Notes under the pieces: model-generated
The model's input: only the letters and a program-made list of their open reading frames with translations
Told to the model about the DNA's origin: nothing
The model's database searches: none
Position numbers and translations under genes: made by a program
Origin: Chryseosolibacter sp964493505
Lineage (GTDB): Bacteria; Bacteroidota; Bacteroidia; Cytophagales; Cyclobacteriaceae
Length of the DNA: 64,000 bases
Reading direction: 5' to 3'
NCBI GenBank assembly: GCA_964493505.1
Contig: CAZBNP010000004.1
Location: 186,001-250,000 of the forward strand
Part shown: positions 43,174 through 52,744 of the stretch, piece after piece
How positions within the stretch are numbered: the first letter of the stretch is position 1
Layout of the letters: each line of letters begins with the position of its first letter

Positions 43174-44652
43174 ATGCAAACCATAGTTCTGAAAAAAAGC
43201 GACAGACACAACAAGATGCTGTGGACCGTAGTCATGGTGCTCTTTAGCTCCTTGTTTGTTTTTTCCTGCGAAGAATATGAAGAATCTCATTCTCCCGTGC
43301 TGGCGGATAGGCCGGTGTTGAGTATTTCGTCGGAGGAGGTCATCCTGAAGCAAAAACAGGAAGGCAACACAGCCTTTACTCTGAGCTGGACGCCGGGAAG
43401 TAATCGCGGAACAAACAGCGCTATCGATTACACGATTGAGATCGACAAAAAAGAAAATAATTTTTCGGGCCCTGTTTCAATCGGAGCCGGGAAGGCGAGC
43501 TATAACAGCAATTTTGCAGTGGAGGGCTTCAACGATCTGTTGCTCAATTCATTTTTGATCGCGCCGGGAACAGAAGGGGAGATCGAGTTCAGGGTCATAT
43601 CCAAACCCCTTGACCCATCCGCGGCACCGGAAGTATCGAACGTCGTAGGTGTTACCGTTATACCGTACGATCCGCTCCCCGTACCCCCGGAGTTGTATAT
43701 GATCGGCGATGCTACGCCCAATGGATGGGATGCGAACAATCCAACAGCCTTGACGAAGAGCGCGAACGAACCTGGTGTCTTTACTTATCAGGGCGACTTG
43801 TCGGCGGGTGAATTGAAATTCCTTACAATTGTCGGTGAATTTCTGCCATCCTATCAGCGTGGGGCGGATGAGAGTACCCTTGTGTTGCGAACCGATTTCG
43901 ATCAGCCGGATGAAAAATTCAGCATTGAACAGGGAGGGATCTATAAGATCACCGTCGACGTCATTGAGATGACCTTTCAGGCCGAGGCGCTTGCGTCATC
44001 GCCCTACAACGAGCTTTGGATTATAGGTTCGGCAGTACCCAGGGGATGGGATATCGGTGCCGCCGATCCTATGATACAAGACCCTTCCGATCCGTTCGTA
44101 TTCACGTTCAACGAGGAGCTTGTGGAAGGAGAATTCAAAATTGCAACTGCGAAGAGTTTTGACGCAGCGTTCTACAGACCGGTTGCCGCTGATCAGCCGA
44201 TCACTGAAACGGATATCCAGCTTTCAGCAGGGGATCCCGATCATAAGTGGAACATCACGGTGCCAGGGCCTTATAAGATCACGTTGAACCTAAGGGAGAA
44301 TACGATCAACATTGTGGCGTTTACTCCGTTTGAAGATCTGTGGATCGTGGGAGATGCAACGCCGGCAGGGTGGAATATCGACAACCCGGTAGCCATGACA
44401 CGCGAGGGTGATTATATTTTTACCTGGACCGGCCAGCTGAACGCGGGAGAATTCAAGTTCCCTATTACCACCGGCGACTGGGGTACGGGATTTTTCATGC
44501 CCTACCATGCAGATGAAAGTATAACCAGCACATTGATGGTCTTCAGACCCAACGGATCGCCCGACATGAAATGGAGGGTGCAGCCTGGGGAAGAGGGTGT
44601 CTATACGATCAGGCTGGATCAACTCCGTCATACGATCTCGATAACACAATAA
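43174..44652 (+). CDS. SusE/SusF-like surface glycan-binding lipoprotein
   Basis: A 492-residue lipoprotein (SLFVFSCEEYEES) with an N-terminal SusE domain (about 45-165; FTLSWTPGSNRGTNSAIDYTIEI) and three related starch-binding-like modules, each starting with a Tyr/Leu-x-x-Ile/Val-Gly motif: ELYMIGDATPNGWDANN, ELWIIGSAVPRGWDIG and DLWIVGDATPAGWNIDN. Conserved Trp residues after Gly could stack on sugar rings. It stands in the SusE/F position of the PUL, 28 bp after GH66, and should help hold the polymer on the cell. Confidence 0.88.
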   Translation: MQTIVLKKSDRHNKMLWTVVMVLFSSLFVFSCEEYEESHSPVLADRPVLSISSEEVILKQKQEGNTAFTLSWTPGSNRGTNSAIDYTIEIDKKENNFSGPVSIGAGKASYNSNFAVEGFNDLLLNSFLIAPGTEGEIEFRVISKPLDPSAAPEVSNVVGVTVIPYDPLPVPPELYMIGDATPNGWDANNPTALTKSANEPGVFTYQGDLSAGELKFLTIVGEFLPSYQRGADESTLVLRTDFDQPDEKFSIEQGGIYKITVDVIEMTFQAEALASSPYNELWIIGSAVPRGWDIGAADPMIQDPSDPFVFTFNEELVEGEFKIATAKSFDAAFYRPVAADQPITETDIQLSAGDPDHKWNITVPGPYKITLNLRENTINIVAFTPFEDLWIVGDATPAGWNIDNPVAMTREGDYIFTWTGQLNAGEFKFPITTGDWGTGFFMPYHADESITSTLMVFRPNGSPDMKWRVQPGEEGVYTIRLDQLRHTISITQ

Positions 44653-44756
44653 TAAAATACCACAACAGCGTATCAGCGATAGTTTCTGTCAGACAGTCAT
44701 GCGTTTGGATTCAACTATCGGTGATGCGCTATTTTCTTGTCTTCTTATCTCGTAGC

Positions 44757-47438
44757 ATGATCAACAAGTTGGTCCCCTTCATTCTGGCTTTCGCCTGCAT
44801 TTCGTCCTGTTCGCAGGAAGAGTCCCCCGCTGTTTATTCCTCCGCCGCGTTCAAGATATTCCCCGACAGGGTGGAACAAGCCCCCTATCAGGCAATCGCA
44901 TTGCACGCAACGGAGATCATTTCCGATTATCAAAGTGCGGGAAATGAATTCATGAAGCCGCGTATCGACTTCAAATTCAGCATCAATGGAAAAGACAACG
45001 AGATGCTTTCCGGCAGGGATCACCACTTCAACTGCATCGCGGTGGATGGCGGCTGTGAAACACCCCTGATACGGTTTGGCCAGCAGTTCAACGACGAGGG
45101 GCATGTGACCGCGGGTGTCTTTCTGCAACCCGACACGAAATGGAAGATACGATTGGATATGACGAAAGTGTTCGATGCTTTCCGGTTACAGGGATATTTC
45201 GAAACCTTCAATGGGTCCAGGATATACAAAGAAGATTTCAAAGGCGTGTACGTGGCGGGCGGCACCGTGCCCCTTACGTGGGACTTCGATAATCTTGAAC
45301 ATTTCAGGAATCTTCAGCTGCATGACGACGACGGCGATCACATTTATGAAACTATCCTGACCCTGAACGCAAAGGAAGATAAACGAGCCACTGATCCGCG
45401 GTGGAAGCTGTCCAGACCTGTTAATGATTATCCGCAATACCAGTCGGAATACCCTCTAGTGGATGCGTTGTACAATTTGTCGCTGGAGGAAATGACGAAG
45501 GCGATCGAGGAGGACAGCACCCTGCGCACAGGAAAAGAATGGGCTGGTGTATGGACCCGGGATGTGAGTTACAGCATTATCTTGTCGATGGCGATCCTTC
45601 AGACGAAGGCCGCGCAGTACAGCCTTATGCGGAAGGTGCAGGATGGTGTGATTGTCCAGGATACCGGTACCGGTGGTGCGTACCCTGTTTCCACAGACAG
45701 GATGATATGGGCCGTGGCCGCCTGGGAAATATACAAGGTAACAGGCGACCAGGCATGGCTGAAGACGACCTACCCCATCATCAAAAGATCGATCGAGGCT
45801 GACCTGGAGAACACGCTGGATAAGGAGACGGACCTCATAAAAGGCGAGTCATCCTTCCTCGACTGGCGTGAACAGACATATCCCGATTGGATGGAACCGG
45901 CGGATATTTATCAGTCCCGTTGCCTCGGAACAAACGCTGTCCACTACCAGGCGAACGTTGTCCTTGCTGCCATGGCCGGGGAACTCAACCAGGAGGACGT
46001 TGCCGCAAAGCATAAACGTGTAGCCGATGACATCCGGAATGCGATAAACAAGTACTTGTGGCTTGATGACAGACAATACTACGCCCAATACTTATATGGA
46101 CGTACCTATCCCATACCTTCGCCCAGGTCGGAAGCCTTGGGAGAAGCTCTTTGTGTGCTGTTTGATATAGCAGACGCGGGCAGAGCAAAACAAGTAGTTG
46201 CGCATACTCCGGTGAACGATTTCGGTATCCCTTGCATCTATCCTCAGATACCTCATATACCCCCGTATCACAACGACGGTATCTGGCCGTTCGTGCAGTC
46301 GTATTGGACACTGGCATCTGCGAAAGCGGGAAACGAAAACGCTGTTCTTGGAAGCCTTGCCGCGATCTGGCGGCCGGCGGCGTTGTTTCTGACCAACAAG
46401 GAGAACTTCGTCGCGAGCACCGGCGACTTCGCCGCTACACAGATCAACTCCGACAATATGTTGTGGAGCCTTGCGGGCAATATCGGTATGATCTATAAGG
46501 TCCTCTACGGAATTCAGTACCACGAAAATTCCATTACCTTTAAGCCATTTGTACCCGAGGCGCTAAAAGGGAAACGGACCCTTACGAACTACCGGTACCG
46601 GAATGCAGTACTCGATATAGAAATGGAAGGCTTCGGCGATGAGATCCGATCGATCACCCTGGACGGACATTCGCTCGAGAATGCGGCGATACCATCGTCT
46701 CTCAAGGGCCGACATCGCGTAAATATCATTCTCGCTGATAAACCGGTTGGCGGCGATATAAACAAACCGGCACATCATGTTTCTCCCGTTGCGCCCGAGG
46801 TATCTCGTCATGGATCCACTTTGTCATGGAAGCCCGTGCAGCACGCGGTTCGTTACAAGATCATCCGGAACGGAGCTCTGCTCAGTGAGCAGACAGACAC
46901 GTTGCTTCTGGCCAGGGATGACGCCTTCTCCGAATACCAGGTAATTGCCATCGACCGCGAAGGTCAGGAGTCATTTGCCAGTCAGCCGCTGATCATCGCC
47001 CCTTCATTCGCTACAACGATCGTGGAGACTGAATCGTCCAATGCTCCTTCCGCCAACCGTTACAGAGGGTTTGCAGGCGATGGCTACGTACATACCAGCG
47101 TATCGCAAAATCCTTCGCTGAAATTTCCGTTTGCGATCACGGCGGATGGATCTTATGCGATCGACTTTCGTTATGCGAACGGCCATGGCCCGGTGAATAC
47201 GGAGAACAAGTGTGCTATCCGAACGATGAAAATCAACGGCACCGTGTCAGGTACCGTGGTACTCCCGCAAAGAGGTAAGGACGAGTGGTCGGACTGGGGA
47301 TTCAGCAACAGCGTCATCGTCGATCTGAAGAAAGGAACCCATGAGGTTTCGCTGGATTACGAGCCGCACAATGCGAACATGAATCTTTCGACCAATGAAG
47401 CGGTAGTCGATTTTATCAGGATCATCCGAATTAAATAG
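44757..47438 (+). CDS. Six-hairpin glycosidase lipoprotein with C-terminal CBM
   Basis: An 893-residue multidomain protein from the chosen ATG. Signal with lipobox (FILAFACISSC), an N-terminal beta region, a helical six-hairpin ((alpha/alpha)6) catalytic domain with Trp266 in VWTRDVSYSI, GAYPVSTDRMIWAVAAWEIYKVTGD, FLDWREQTYPDWMEP (acidic residues at about 369) and HNDGIWPFVQSYWTLASAKAGN, then an Fn3-like domain and a CBM6/35-like module (about 755-893; RYRGFAGDGYVHTSVSQN). The fold resembles GH15/65/78/debranching-type enzymes, but I cannot name the family. The frame is open upstream into the SusE/F gene; the ATG at 44757 (alternatively 44724) gives a good signal. Probably trims or debranches dextran. 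Confidence 0.75.
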   Translation: MINKLVPFILAFACISSCSQEESPAVYSSAAFKIFPDRVEQAPYQAIALHATEIISDYQSAGNEFMKPRIDFKFSINGKDNEMLSGRDHHFNCIAVDGGCETPLIRFGQQFNDEGHVTAGVFLQPDTKWKIRLDMTKVFDAFRLQGYFETFNGSRIYKEDFKGVYVAGGTVPLTWDFDNLEHFRNLQLHDDDGDHIYETILTLNAKEDKRATDPRWKLSRPVNDYPQYQSEYPLVDALYNLSLEEMTKAIEEDSTLRTGKEWAGVWTRDVSYSIILSMAILQTKAAQYSLMRKVQDGVIVQDTGTGGAYPVSTDRMIWAVAAWEIYKVTGDQAWLKTTYPIIKRSIEADLENTLDKETDLIKGESSFLDWREQTYPDWMEPADIYQSRCLGTNAVHYQANVVLAAMAGELNQEDVAAKHKRVADDIRNAINKYLWLDDRQYYAQYLYGRTYPIPSPRSEALGEALCVLFDIADAGRAKQVVAHTPVNDFGIPCIYPQIPHIPPYHNDGIWPFVQSYWTLASAKAGNENAVLGSLAAIWRPAALFLTNKENFVASTGDFAATQINSDNMLWSLAGNIGMIYKVLYGIQYHENSITFKPFVPEALKGKRTLTNYRYRNAVLDIEMEGFGDEIRSITLDGHSLENAAIPSSLKGRHRVNIILADKPVGGDINKPAHHVSPVAPEVSRHGSTLSWKPVQHAVRYKIIRNGALLSEQTDTLLLARDDAFSEYQVIAIDREGQESFASQPLIIAPSFATTIVETESSNAPSANRYRGFAGDGYVHTSVSQNPSLKFPFAITADGSYAIDFRYANGHGPVNTENKCAIRTMKINGTVSGTVVLPQRGKDEWSDWGFSNSVIVDLKKGTHEVSLDYEPHNANMNLSTNEAVVDFIRIIRIK

Positions 47439-47445
47439 CTTGTAA

Positions 47446-49926
47446 ATGAAAAAGTGTTGCACTGTATTCATTGTTTGTCTTGTTTCTCTAACCTGTGCCG
47501 CGCAGACCGGCCCCGGAAATTGTGCCTCCTTTGAAAGAGATGGAAATCGCATCGTCTTCCATTGCGAGAAAAACGCGAAGGTGCTTGTCGAGCTATGCAG
47601 TCGCGGGGTCGTGAAGATCTGGTATGACCCCACCGGCCGGTTCAGTCCCTCGAACCCATCGTTTGCCGTCGTCAATGAGAAACTGGAAGACGTGAATAAT
47701 GTTCACGTGGAGTCGCAACCACAGGCTTACGAGATCTTCACCGATCTCCTGAGAATACGCGTCACTAAATCTCCGTTCAACCTGCGGATATTCGACAAGT
47801 ATCAGAAGCTTTTAATAGGCGATTACCAGGAGCGGGGACATCTCGCTGACTCATCCGGCGTGGCGGCTTACAAGGTGTTGCGTTCCGACGAGCAATTTTT
47901 CGGCCTCGGAGAAAAATCCGGAAGTCTGAACAGAAGGGGCGGAGCGTTCAGGATGTGGAACAGCGATAAACCCTGTTATTCAGTTTCGGAAGACCCCCTA
48001 TACAAAAGTATTCCGTTCTTTATGAGCAGTTACCGCTACGGCATCTTTTTCGACAATACCTACAAGTCTGAGTTTAAGTTCGGCACTGAATCCGAAGAGT
48101 ACTTTTCGTTCACCTCCCCCGGAGGCGAGTTGCTTTATTATTTCATTTACGGCAAAGATTATAAGGACATCATCTCCGGTTATACGAAGCTGACGGGAAA
48201 TCCGATCATGCCACCTGCGTGGGCATTTGGATTTTCACAGTCGCGGGGGTTGTTGACCAATGAGACGCTTTCCAGAGATATCGCCCGTGGTTTTCGAGAG
48301 AGAAATATTCCATGTGACATTATTTACCAGGATATCGGCTGGACACAGTGGCTTCAGGACTTCAACTGGAGAAAAGAGAACTATGACGACCCAAAGGGGA
48401 TGTTGCGCGATCTCGCGGCTGAGGGCTACAAGGTGATTGTTTCACAAGATCCGGTCGTTTCCCAGGCGAACCTATCACAATGGAAAGAAGCAGATTCCCT
48501 GAGTTATTTTGTGAAGGACGTCCATACAGGAACATCATACGACATGCCCTGGCCCTGGGGAGGCAATTGCGGTGTCGTGGATTTCACCAATCCTGCCGTC
48601 GCCGACTGGTGGGGAGGTTTGCAGCAAAAGCCAGTTGACGCCGGTGTCAAAGGTTTCTGGACCGATATGGGAGAGCCTGCATGGAGCAACGAGGAGAGTA
48701 CGGAACGCTTGCGCATGAAACATTACGCGGGGATGCACGATGAGATCCACAATGTCTATGGGCTCACCTGGGACAAGGTTGTCACAGAAGAATTTGAAAA
48801 GCGCAATCCCGGGCAGCGGATCTTTCAGATGACACGCGCTGGCTATTCGGGAATGCAACGTTATACATTTGGGTGGTCGGGAGATGCAGGTAACGGAAGC
48901 AGTGTACTTGACGGCTGGAGCAGGCTGTCGAACCAGATCCAGGTAGGGTTGTCGGCGGGGATGGGGTTGATCCCGTTCTGGTCATGTGACATCTCGGGAT
49001 ATTGCGGAGACATTGTCGACTACGACGAATTTTCGGAGCTTTATGTGCGCTGGCTGCAGTTCGGCGTATTCAACCCGATCAGCCGCGCCCACCACGAGGG
49101 AAATAACGCAGTAGAGCCCTGGTTGTTCGGTGAAGAAGCGGAGCGGATCTCCAGAGAAGCGATCGAGTTGAAGTACCGCTTATTCCCCTATCTGTACACC
49201 TACGGACGAGAGGCTTATGATACAGGCATTCCACTGATGCGGGCCATGATACTGGAATACCCCGACGACCCCGAAAGCATCAGAGCCGAGTCGCAATTCC
49301 TGATCGGAAAAGAATTGCTTGTAGCACCCGTTGTGGAGAAAGGCGCCGCGACAAAGAAAGTGTACCTGCCCGCCGGTGAGTGGATATCCTTTAGCCACGG
49401 AACGGGATACACGGGAGGACGATGGATTGACTTTCCCGTCACCCTTGAGACTATTCCGCTGTTCGTCAAGTCCGGCTCAATAGTTCCCACGATGCCGGTG
49501 ATGCAGTACATCCACCAGGATGAAGACTATCCGGTCACTTTCAGGATCTTTCCGAAAACTATTGGCAAAGCCGCTTTCAAGCTTTACGAAGATGACGGGA
49601 TCACCAACAACTACAAGAAGGACATCTATTCCCGCACAGAGATCAACTGTGAATCGACGAAGGAAAGAATCTCGATAGCAATCGAGACACACCGCCTGAA
49701 CGGTTACCGTGGTCACGCGAGAAATTTTGTTGTCGAAATACCATTTGAAAGAAAACCCACCCGCGTAACGGTCAATGGAAACAAGATCCGACAGTCGAAG
49801 TTGCAGACAAGATCTTTTGATAAGGAATCTGAATCCATTCGGTACGGCTATGATCAGGCAATGAACAAAATTGTAATCACCTTGCCGAAAAATTTGGATC
49901 AGGTTCGTGTAGAGATCGAAAAATGA
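47446..49926 (+). CDS. GH31 alpha-glucosidase
   Basis: An 826-residue exo-acting alpha-glucosidase with a signal peptide (SLTCAAQT). The GH31 catalytic nucleophile is Asp407 in GFWTDMGEPAW and the acid/base Asp480 in FGWSGDAGN; other GH31 blocks are PPAWAFGFSQSRG and IPCDIIYQDIGW. A beta-sandwich domain precedes and two C-terminal beta domains follow. It lies 7 bp after the six-hairpin gene and closes the PUL. In the periplasm it should release glucose from imported isomalto-oligosaccharides; an alpha-xylosidase activity is known elsewhere in the family but less likely here. Confidence 0.92.
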   Translation: MKKCCTVFIVCLVSLTCAAQTGPGNCASFERDGNRIVFHCEKNAKVLVELCSRGVVKIWYDPTGRFSPSNPSFAVVNEKLEDVNNVHVESQPQAYEIFTDLLRIRVTKSPFNLRIFDKYQKLLIGDYQERGHLADSSGVAAYKVLRSDEQFFGLGEKSGSLNRRGGAFRMWNSDKPCYSVSEDPLYKSIPFFMSSYRYGIFFDNTYKSEFKFGTESEEYFSFTSPGGELLYYFIYGKDYKDIISGYTKLTGNPIMPPAWAFGFSQSRGLLTNETLSRDIARGFRERNIPCDIIYQDIGWTQWLQDFNWRKENYDDPKGMLRDLAAEGYKVIVSQDPVVSQANLSQWKEADSLSYFVKDVHTGTSYDMPWPWGGNCGVVDFTNPAVADWWGGLQQKPVDAGVKGFWTDMGEPAWSNEESTERLRMKHYAGMHDEIHNVYGLTWDKVVTEEFEKRNPGQRIFQMTRAGYSGMQRYTFGWSGDAGNGSSVLDGWSRLSNQIQVGLSAGMGLIPFWSCDISGYCGDIVDYDEFSELYVRWLQFGVFNPISRAHHEGNNAVEPWLFGEEAERISREAIELKYRLFPYLYTYGREAYDTGIPLMRAMILEYPDDPESIRAESQFLIGKELLVAPVVEKGAATKKVYLPAGEWISFSHGTGYTGGRWIDFPVTLETIPLFVKSGSIVPTMPVMQYIHQDEDYPVTFRIFPKTIGKAAFKLYEDDGITNNYKKDIYSRTEINCESTKERISIAIETHRLNGYRGHARNFVVEIPFERKPTRVTVNGNKIRQSKLQTRSFDKESESIRYGYDQAMNKIVITLPKNLDQVRVEIEK

Positions 49927-50042
49927 CACACTCTGGCATTCATTTGCGACCCATTTGCCCGAGAACGGCATAGACTTGCGCTGTAGCTATCTTTATTGAA
50001 GTTGGCTGTGAGTTGTCAAACCATCGCGCCTCCAGGCATGGC

Positions 50043-51221
50043 TCACGCCCCTATCACCCCCGACCCCACCAGCTCTTCCCCATCGTACCACACCGCAAAC
50101 TGTCCTGGTGTGATGCTCTTTTGCGGTTTGTCGAAAATGATATAGAGACCGTCTTCGCTTTTGTGCAGGGTACAATGATCCAGGCGCTGGCGATAGCGGA
50201 TCCTCGCAAGGTAGCGCCGCGACTCTCCCACTTTCATTTTTAGGTCATCTCTTACCCAATGCTCGTCTGCGTTGGGGATGAGCAGCCCACGCCGGTAGAG
50301 GCCTGGGTGATCTTCACCCATCCCGGTGTAGATCACGTTGCGCTCGGTATCGGTGCCGATGACGAACAAGGGTTTCGGATGTCCTCCGAGGTGCAATCCC
50401 TTGCGTTGACCGATGGTATAGTAGTGCGCTCCGTTGTGCTCGCCGACGACTTTTCCATCATCCTCCGAGAGAACGTACGGTGCGGCTAACGCCGTGAGAT
50501 CGTCGTCGTTGAACCCGTTGCTGAACGCCGTCGCCGTTGCCGGAATATCAATGACATTTCCTTTTCGCGGCTGCAGGCGCTGCTGCAGGAACTCGGGAAG
50601 GTGTACTTTTCCCACAAAGCACAATCCCTGAGAGTCTTTCTTGTCGGCGGTGACGAGGCCGATCTTTTTTGCAATTGCCCGGACTTCCGGCTTGGAGAGT
50701 TCGCCGACGGGGAAGAGCGAACGCGAAAGCTGCTCTTGCGTAAGCTGACAGAGAAAGTAGCTCTGATCTTTGTTGGTGTCTTTTCCGCTGAGCAGTTGAT
50801 AAACGGTATTCCCGTTCTGGTGTAACTCGCCCTTGCGCGCGTAATGACCGGTGGCCACAAAATCGGCGCCGAGTTTCAGCGCATTGTTTAAGAAGACATC
50901 GAATTTGATTTCGCGGTTGCACAGCACATCGGGATTCGGCGTGCGTCCGCGCTGGTATTCGGCGAACATGTAATCGACAATTCGCCTCTTGTACTCCTCG
51001 CTGAGATCGATCGCCTGAAAGGGAATGCCGAGGTGCTGGGCGACGATCATGGCATCGTTGCTATCGTCAATCCAGGGACACTCGTTGCTGATGGTGACGG
51101 TGTCGTCGTGCCAGTTCCGCATAAACATACCGATCACTTCATAGCCTTGTTGTTGCAGCAGGTATGCTGCTACGCTAGAGTCTACTCCACCTGATAACCC
51201 TACTACTACTCGCTTTTTCAC
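50043..51221 (-). CDS. mnmA: tRNA-specific 2-thiouridylase
   Basis: MnmA adds the sulfur of 2-thiouridine at the wobble position of Lys, Glu and Gln tRNAs. The 392 residues contain the PP-loop GLSGGVDSSVAA at the N-terminus, the catalytic region TPNPDVLCNREIKFD with its Cys, and a second Cys in DSQGLCFVGK. IGQRKGLHLGG and the C-terminal GQFAVWYDGEELVGSG are conserved. It is convergent with the GH31 gene (116 bp between stops) with no obvious terminator, and lies 4 bp after the thioredoxin-like gene with which it should share a transcript. Confidence 0.96.
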   Translation of the reverse strand: MKKRVVVGLSGGVDSSVAAYLLQQQGYEVIGMFMRNWHDDTVTISNECPWIDDSNDAMIVAQHLGIPFQAIDLSEEYKRRIVDYMFAEYQRGRTPNPDVLCNREIKFDVFLNNALKLGADFVATGHYARKGELHQNGNTVYQLLSGKDTNKDQSYFLCQLTQEQLSRSLFPVGELSKPEVRAIAKKIGLVTADKKDSQGLCFVGKVHLPEFLQQRLQPRKGNVIDIPATATAFSNGFNDDDLTALAAPYVLSEDDGKVVGEHNGAHYYTIGQRKGLHLGGHPKPLFVIGTDTERNVIYTGMGEDHPGLYRRGLLIPNADEHWVRDDLKMKVGESRRYLARIRYRQRLDHCTLHKSEDGLYIIFDKPQKSITPGQFAVWYDGEELVGSGVIGA

Positions 51222-51225
51222 TATT

Positions 51226-52485
51226 TTATCGCTTTGCTGTGACGCCTTCGTCGAGAAGGGCGTTCACCGTTTCATTAAAATCCTGTTTGAACTGTTCGTA
51301 ATGGTGTCCGGTACCCGGGCCGCTAAATCCGGTGTGTATCTTCCTGACAACACCATCTTTCCCTATAAAGATCGTGGTAGGAAACGCTATGACGGCGTTA
51401 AGCATCGGCAGCGTCTCCGCCGCCTCAGCCTTCTTATCGGTGCCGGCAATGAGTATATCGTAATTAACGTTCATTTTCTCCTTCATCTTTTTTACGCGCG
51501 CGCTGGCGTAGGCGAAGTCGGCCTTGCGTTCATACGCGAGGCCGAGCACTTCCACTCCGCGTTCTCTATTGGCGTCGTACCACGGAGCGAGAAATTTGGT
51601 TTCGTCCATACAGTTGGGGCACCACGTGCCCAGCAGTTGCAGGACCAGCACCTTCCCTTTGTATTTCGCGTCGTCAATGCTCACGGTGTCGCCATGGACA
51701 TCAGGGAAACTCAACGTGATACGGTCATAGCCGTCCTTCAGATAGGTCATCGAATCGGCGTCAGGCAGCGTCGCGTTTTCATCTCGTTTTGCGACCCACG
51801 TCTCGTACCACGTTTTTCCGGAATAGAACTCACCGGTTATGGAGCCGTCGCGTTGCACGAATCCTCTGAAAAGGTAGGAATAGTTCCCATCGAAGGTGCT
51901 GAGGTAGAAGGTCGAGTCTCTGACATTGCCTTCGAGAAAGCGGTAGTCGCCTGTCGGAGTCATAAAGGTTCCGGTCAGTGCCTCGCCCTGCTGCTGAAAC
52001 ATGGCTATAGCATTCGTGGTGTCGCCGTCATGCAGAAAGGTGACGGCGTACGTCCCGGCGATATTCACATTGCTTATATTCTCTTCCGGTTCAAAAAACC
52101 GGTATTCAACGCCGTAAACGGCCTCGAAAGGGAGGCGGTAGTCGTCTGCGTAGTTCTTGACGAACTCGCCTCGCAGCAGGGTGTCACCGTAGATCTTTGC
52201 TTTCAGATTGGCATCGAAAATATGCAGAGCGATGTTGATGGAGTCGTTTTCTATCGACGCTTCATCGAGCAACAGTCTTTCGGATGCGTTTAGCAGATAG
52301 ACGTGAAAGCCGCGATCGCCGGTGGAGATCACTTCAAAATTGAAGGGTAGTTCCTGTCCCTGGATTTCGACCGTTGCGCGCCACACGCCGGTATTCAGGC
52401 GCCGATCGTTTGTCGATGGCGAATAGCATGCCGCCGCGATGAGCGCCAGTGTCGGCAGGAGCACAAACCAGTTCGTTTTCTTCAT
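51226..52485 (-). CDS. TlpA-like thioredoxin-domain lipoprotein
   Basis: A 419-residue envelope protein. The signal (LLPTLALIAAAC) indicates a lipoprotein. The C-terminal third (about 260-419) is a TlpA/ResA-type thioredoxin fold with the redox motif WCPNC in LLGTWCPNCMDETKFLAPWY and the cis-Pro region VIAFPTTIFIGKDG. The N-terminal part is a beta-rich region of the kind seen before TlpA domains in Bacteroidota (LPFNFEVISTGDRGFHVYL). It is likely a periplasmic thiol reductase. The ATG at 52485 is preferred over 52506 because the signal then starts at MKKTNW. It is divergent from mraZ. Confidence 0.85.
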   Translation of the reverse strand: MKKTNWFVLLPTLALIAAACYSPSTNDRRLNTGVWRATVEIQGQELPFNFEVISTGDRGFHVYLLNASERLLLDEASIENDSINIALHIFDANLKAKIYGDTLLRGEFVKNYADDYRLPFEAVYGVEYRFFEPEENISNVNIAGTYAVTFLHDGDTTNAIAMFQQQGEALTGTFMTPTGDYRFLEGNVRDSTFYLSTFDGNYSYLFRGFVQRDGSITGEFYSGKTWYETWVAKRDENATLPDADSMTYLKDGYDRITLSFPDVHGDTVSIDDAKYKGKVLVLQLLGTWCPNCMDETKFLAPWYDANRERGVEVLGLAYERKADFAYASARVKKMKEKMNVNYDILIAGTDKKAEAAETLPMLNAVIAFPTTIFIGKDGVVRKIHTGFSGPGTGHHYEQFKQDFNETVNALLDEGVTAKR

Positions 52486-52652
52486 TATATATATGGAGCC
52501 AAACACAAAAATGCGAGAAATGATTTACAAAAATCCGGTGTGATAGGTGTTTTGCCCGAAAACCGCTTTTTACCGGTGATTAGGGGCTCGTGGAGGCCTC
52601 GGGGCCCATTTTCGGATTTTTTTTGTTGATTTTTGTCTGAAAGTGCAAAATA

Positions 52653-52695
52653 GTGGTTGAAAGTGGTTGAAAGTGGGTGAAAATTACTATGTTTG
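52653..52695 (+). promoter_or_regulatory. MraZ-box direct repeats over the dcw promoter
   Basis: Three direct repeats of 10 bp, GTGGTTGAAA (52653), GTGGTTGAAA (52663) and GTGGGTGAAA (52673), stand just before the -7 box TATGTTTG (52688-52695), which matches TAnnTTTG. TTG at 52667-52669 could be the -33 element, so the repeats lie on it. MraZ proteins bind exactly such GTGG-type repeats with a 10-bp period upstream of their own gene, so this should be the autoregulatory operator of the dcw cluster. Confidence 0.85.
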
Positions 52696-52744
52696 TTTAG
52701 GAGTACCCAACGTGCGCGGCGGGTGCAACAACCACTACACGTCT

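Noticed and set aside
51301..52293. Plus-strand frame of 330 codons opposite the TlpA-like gene
   Set aside because: Shadow of the minus-strand gene that has a signal and a WCPNC motif; the antisense translation has no recognisable features.
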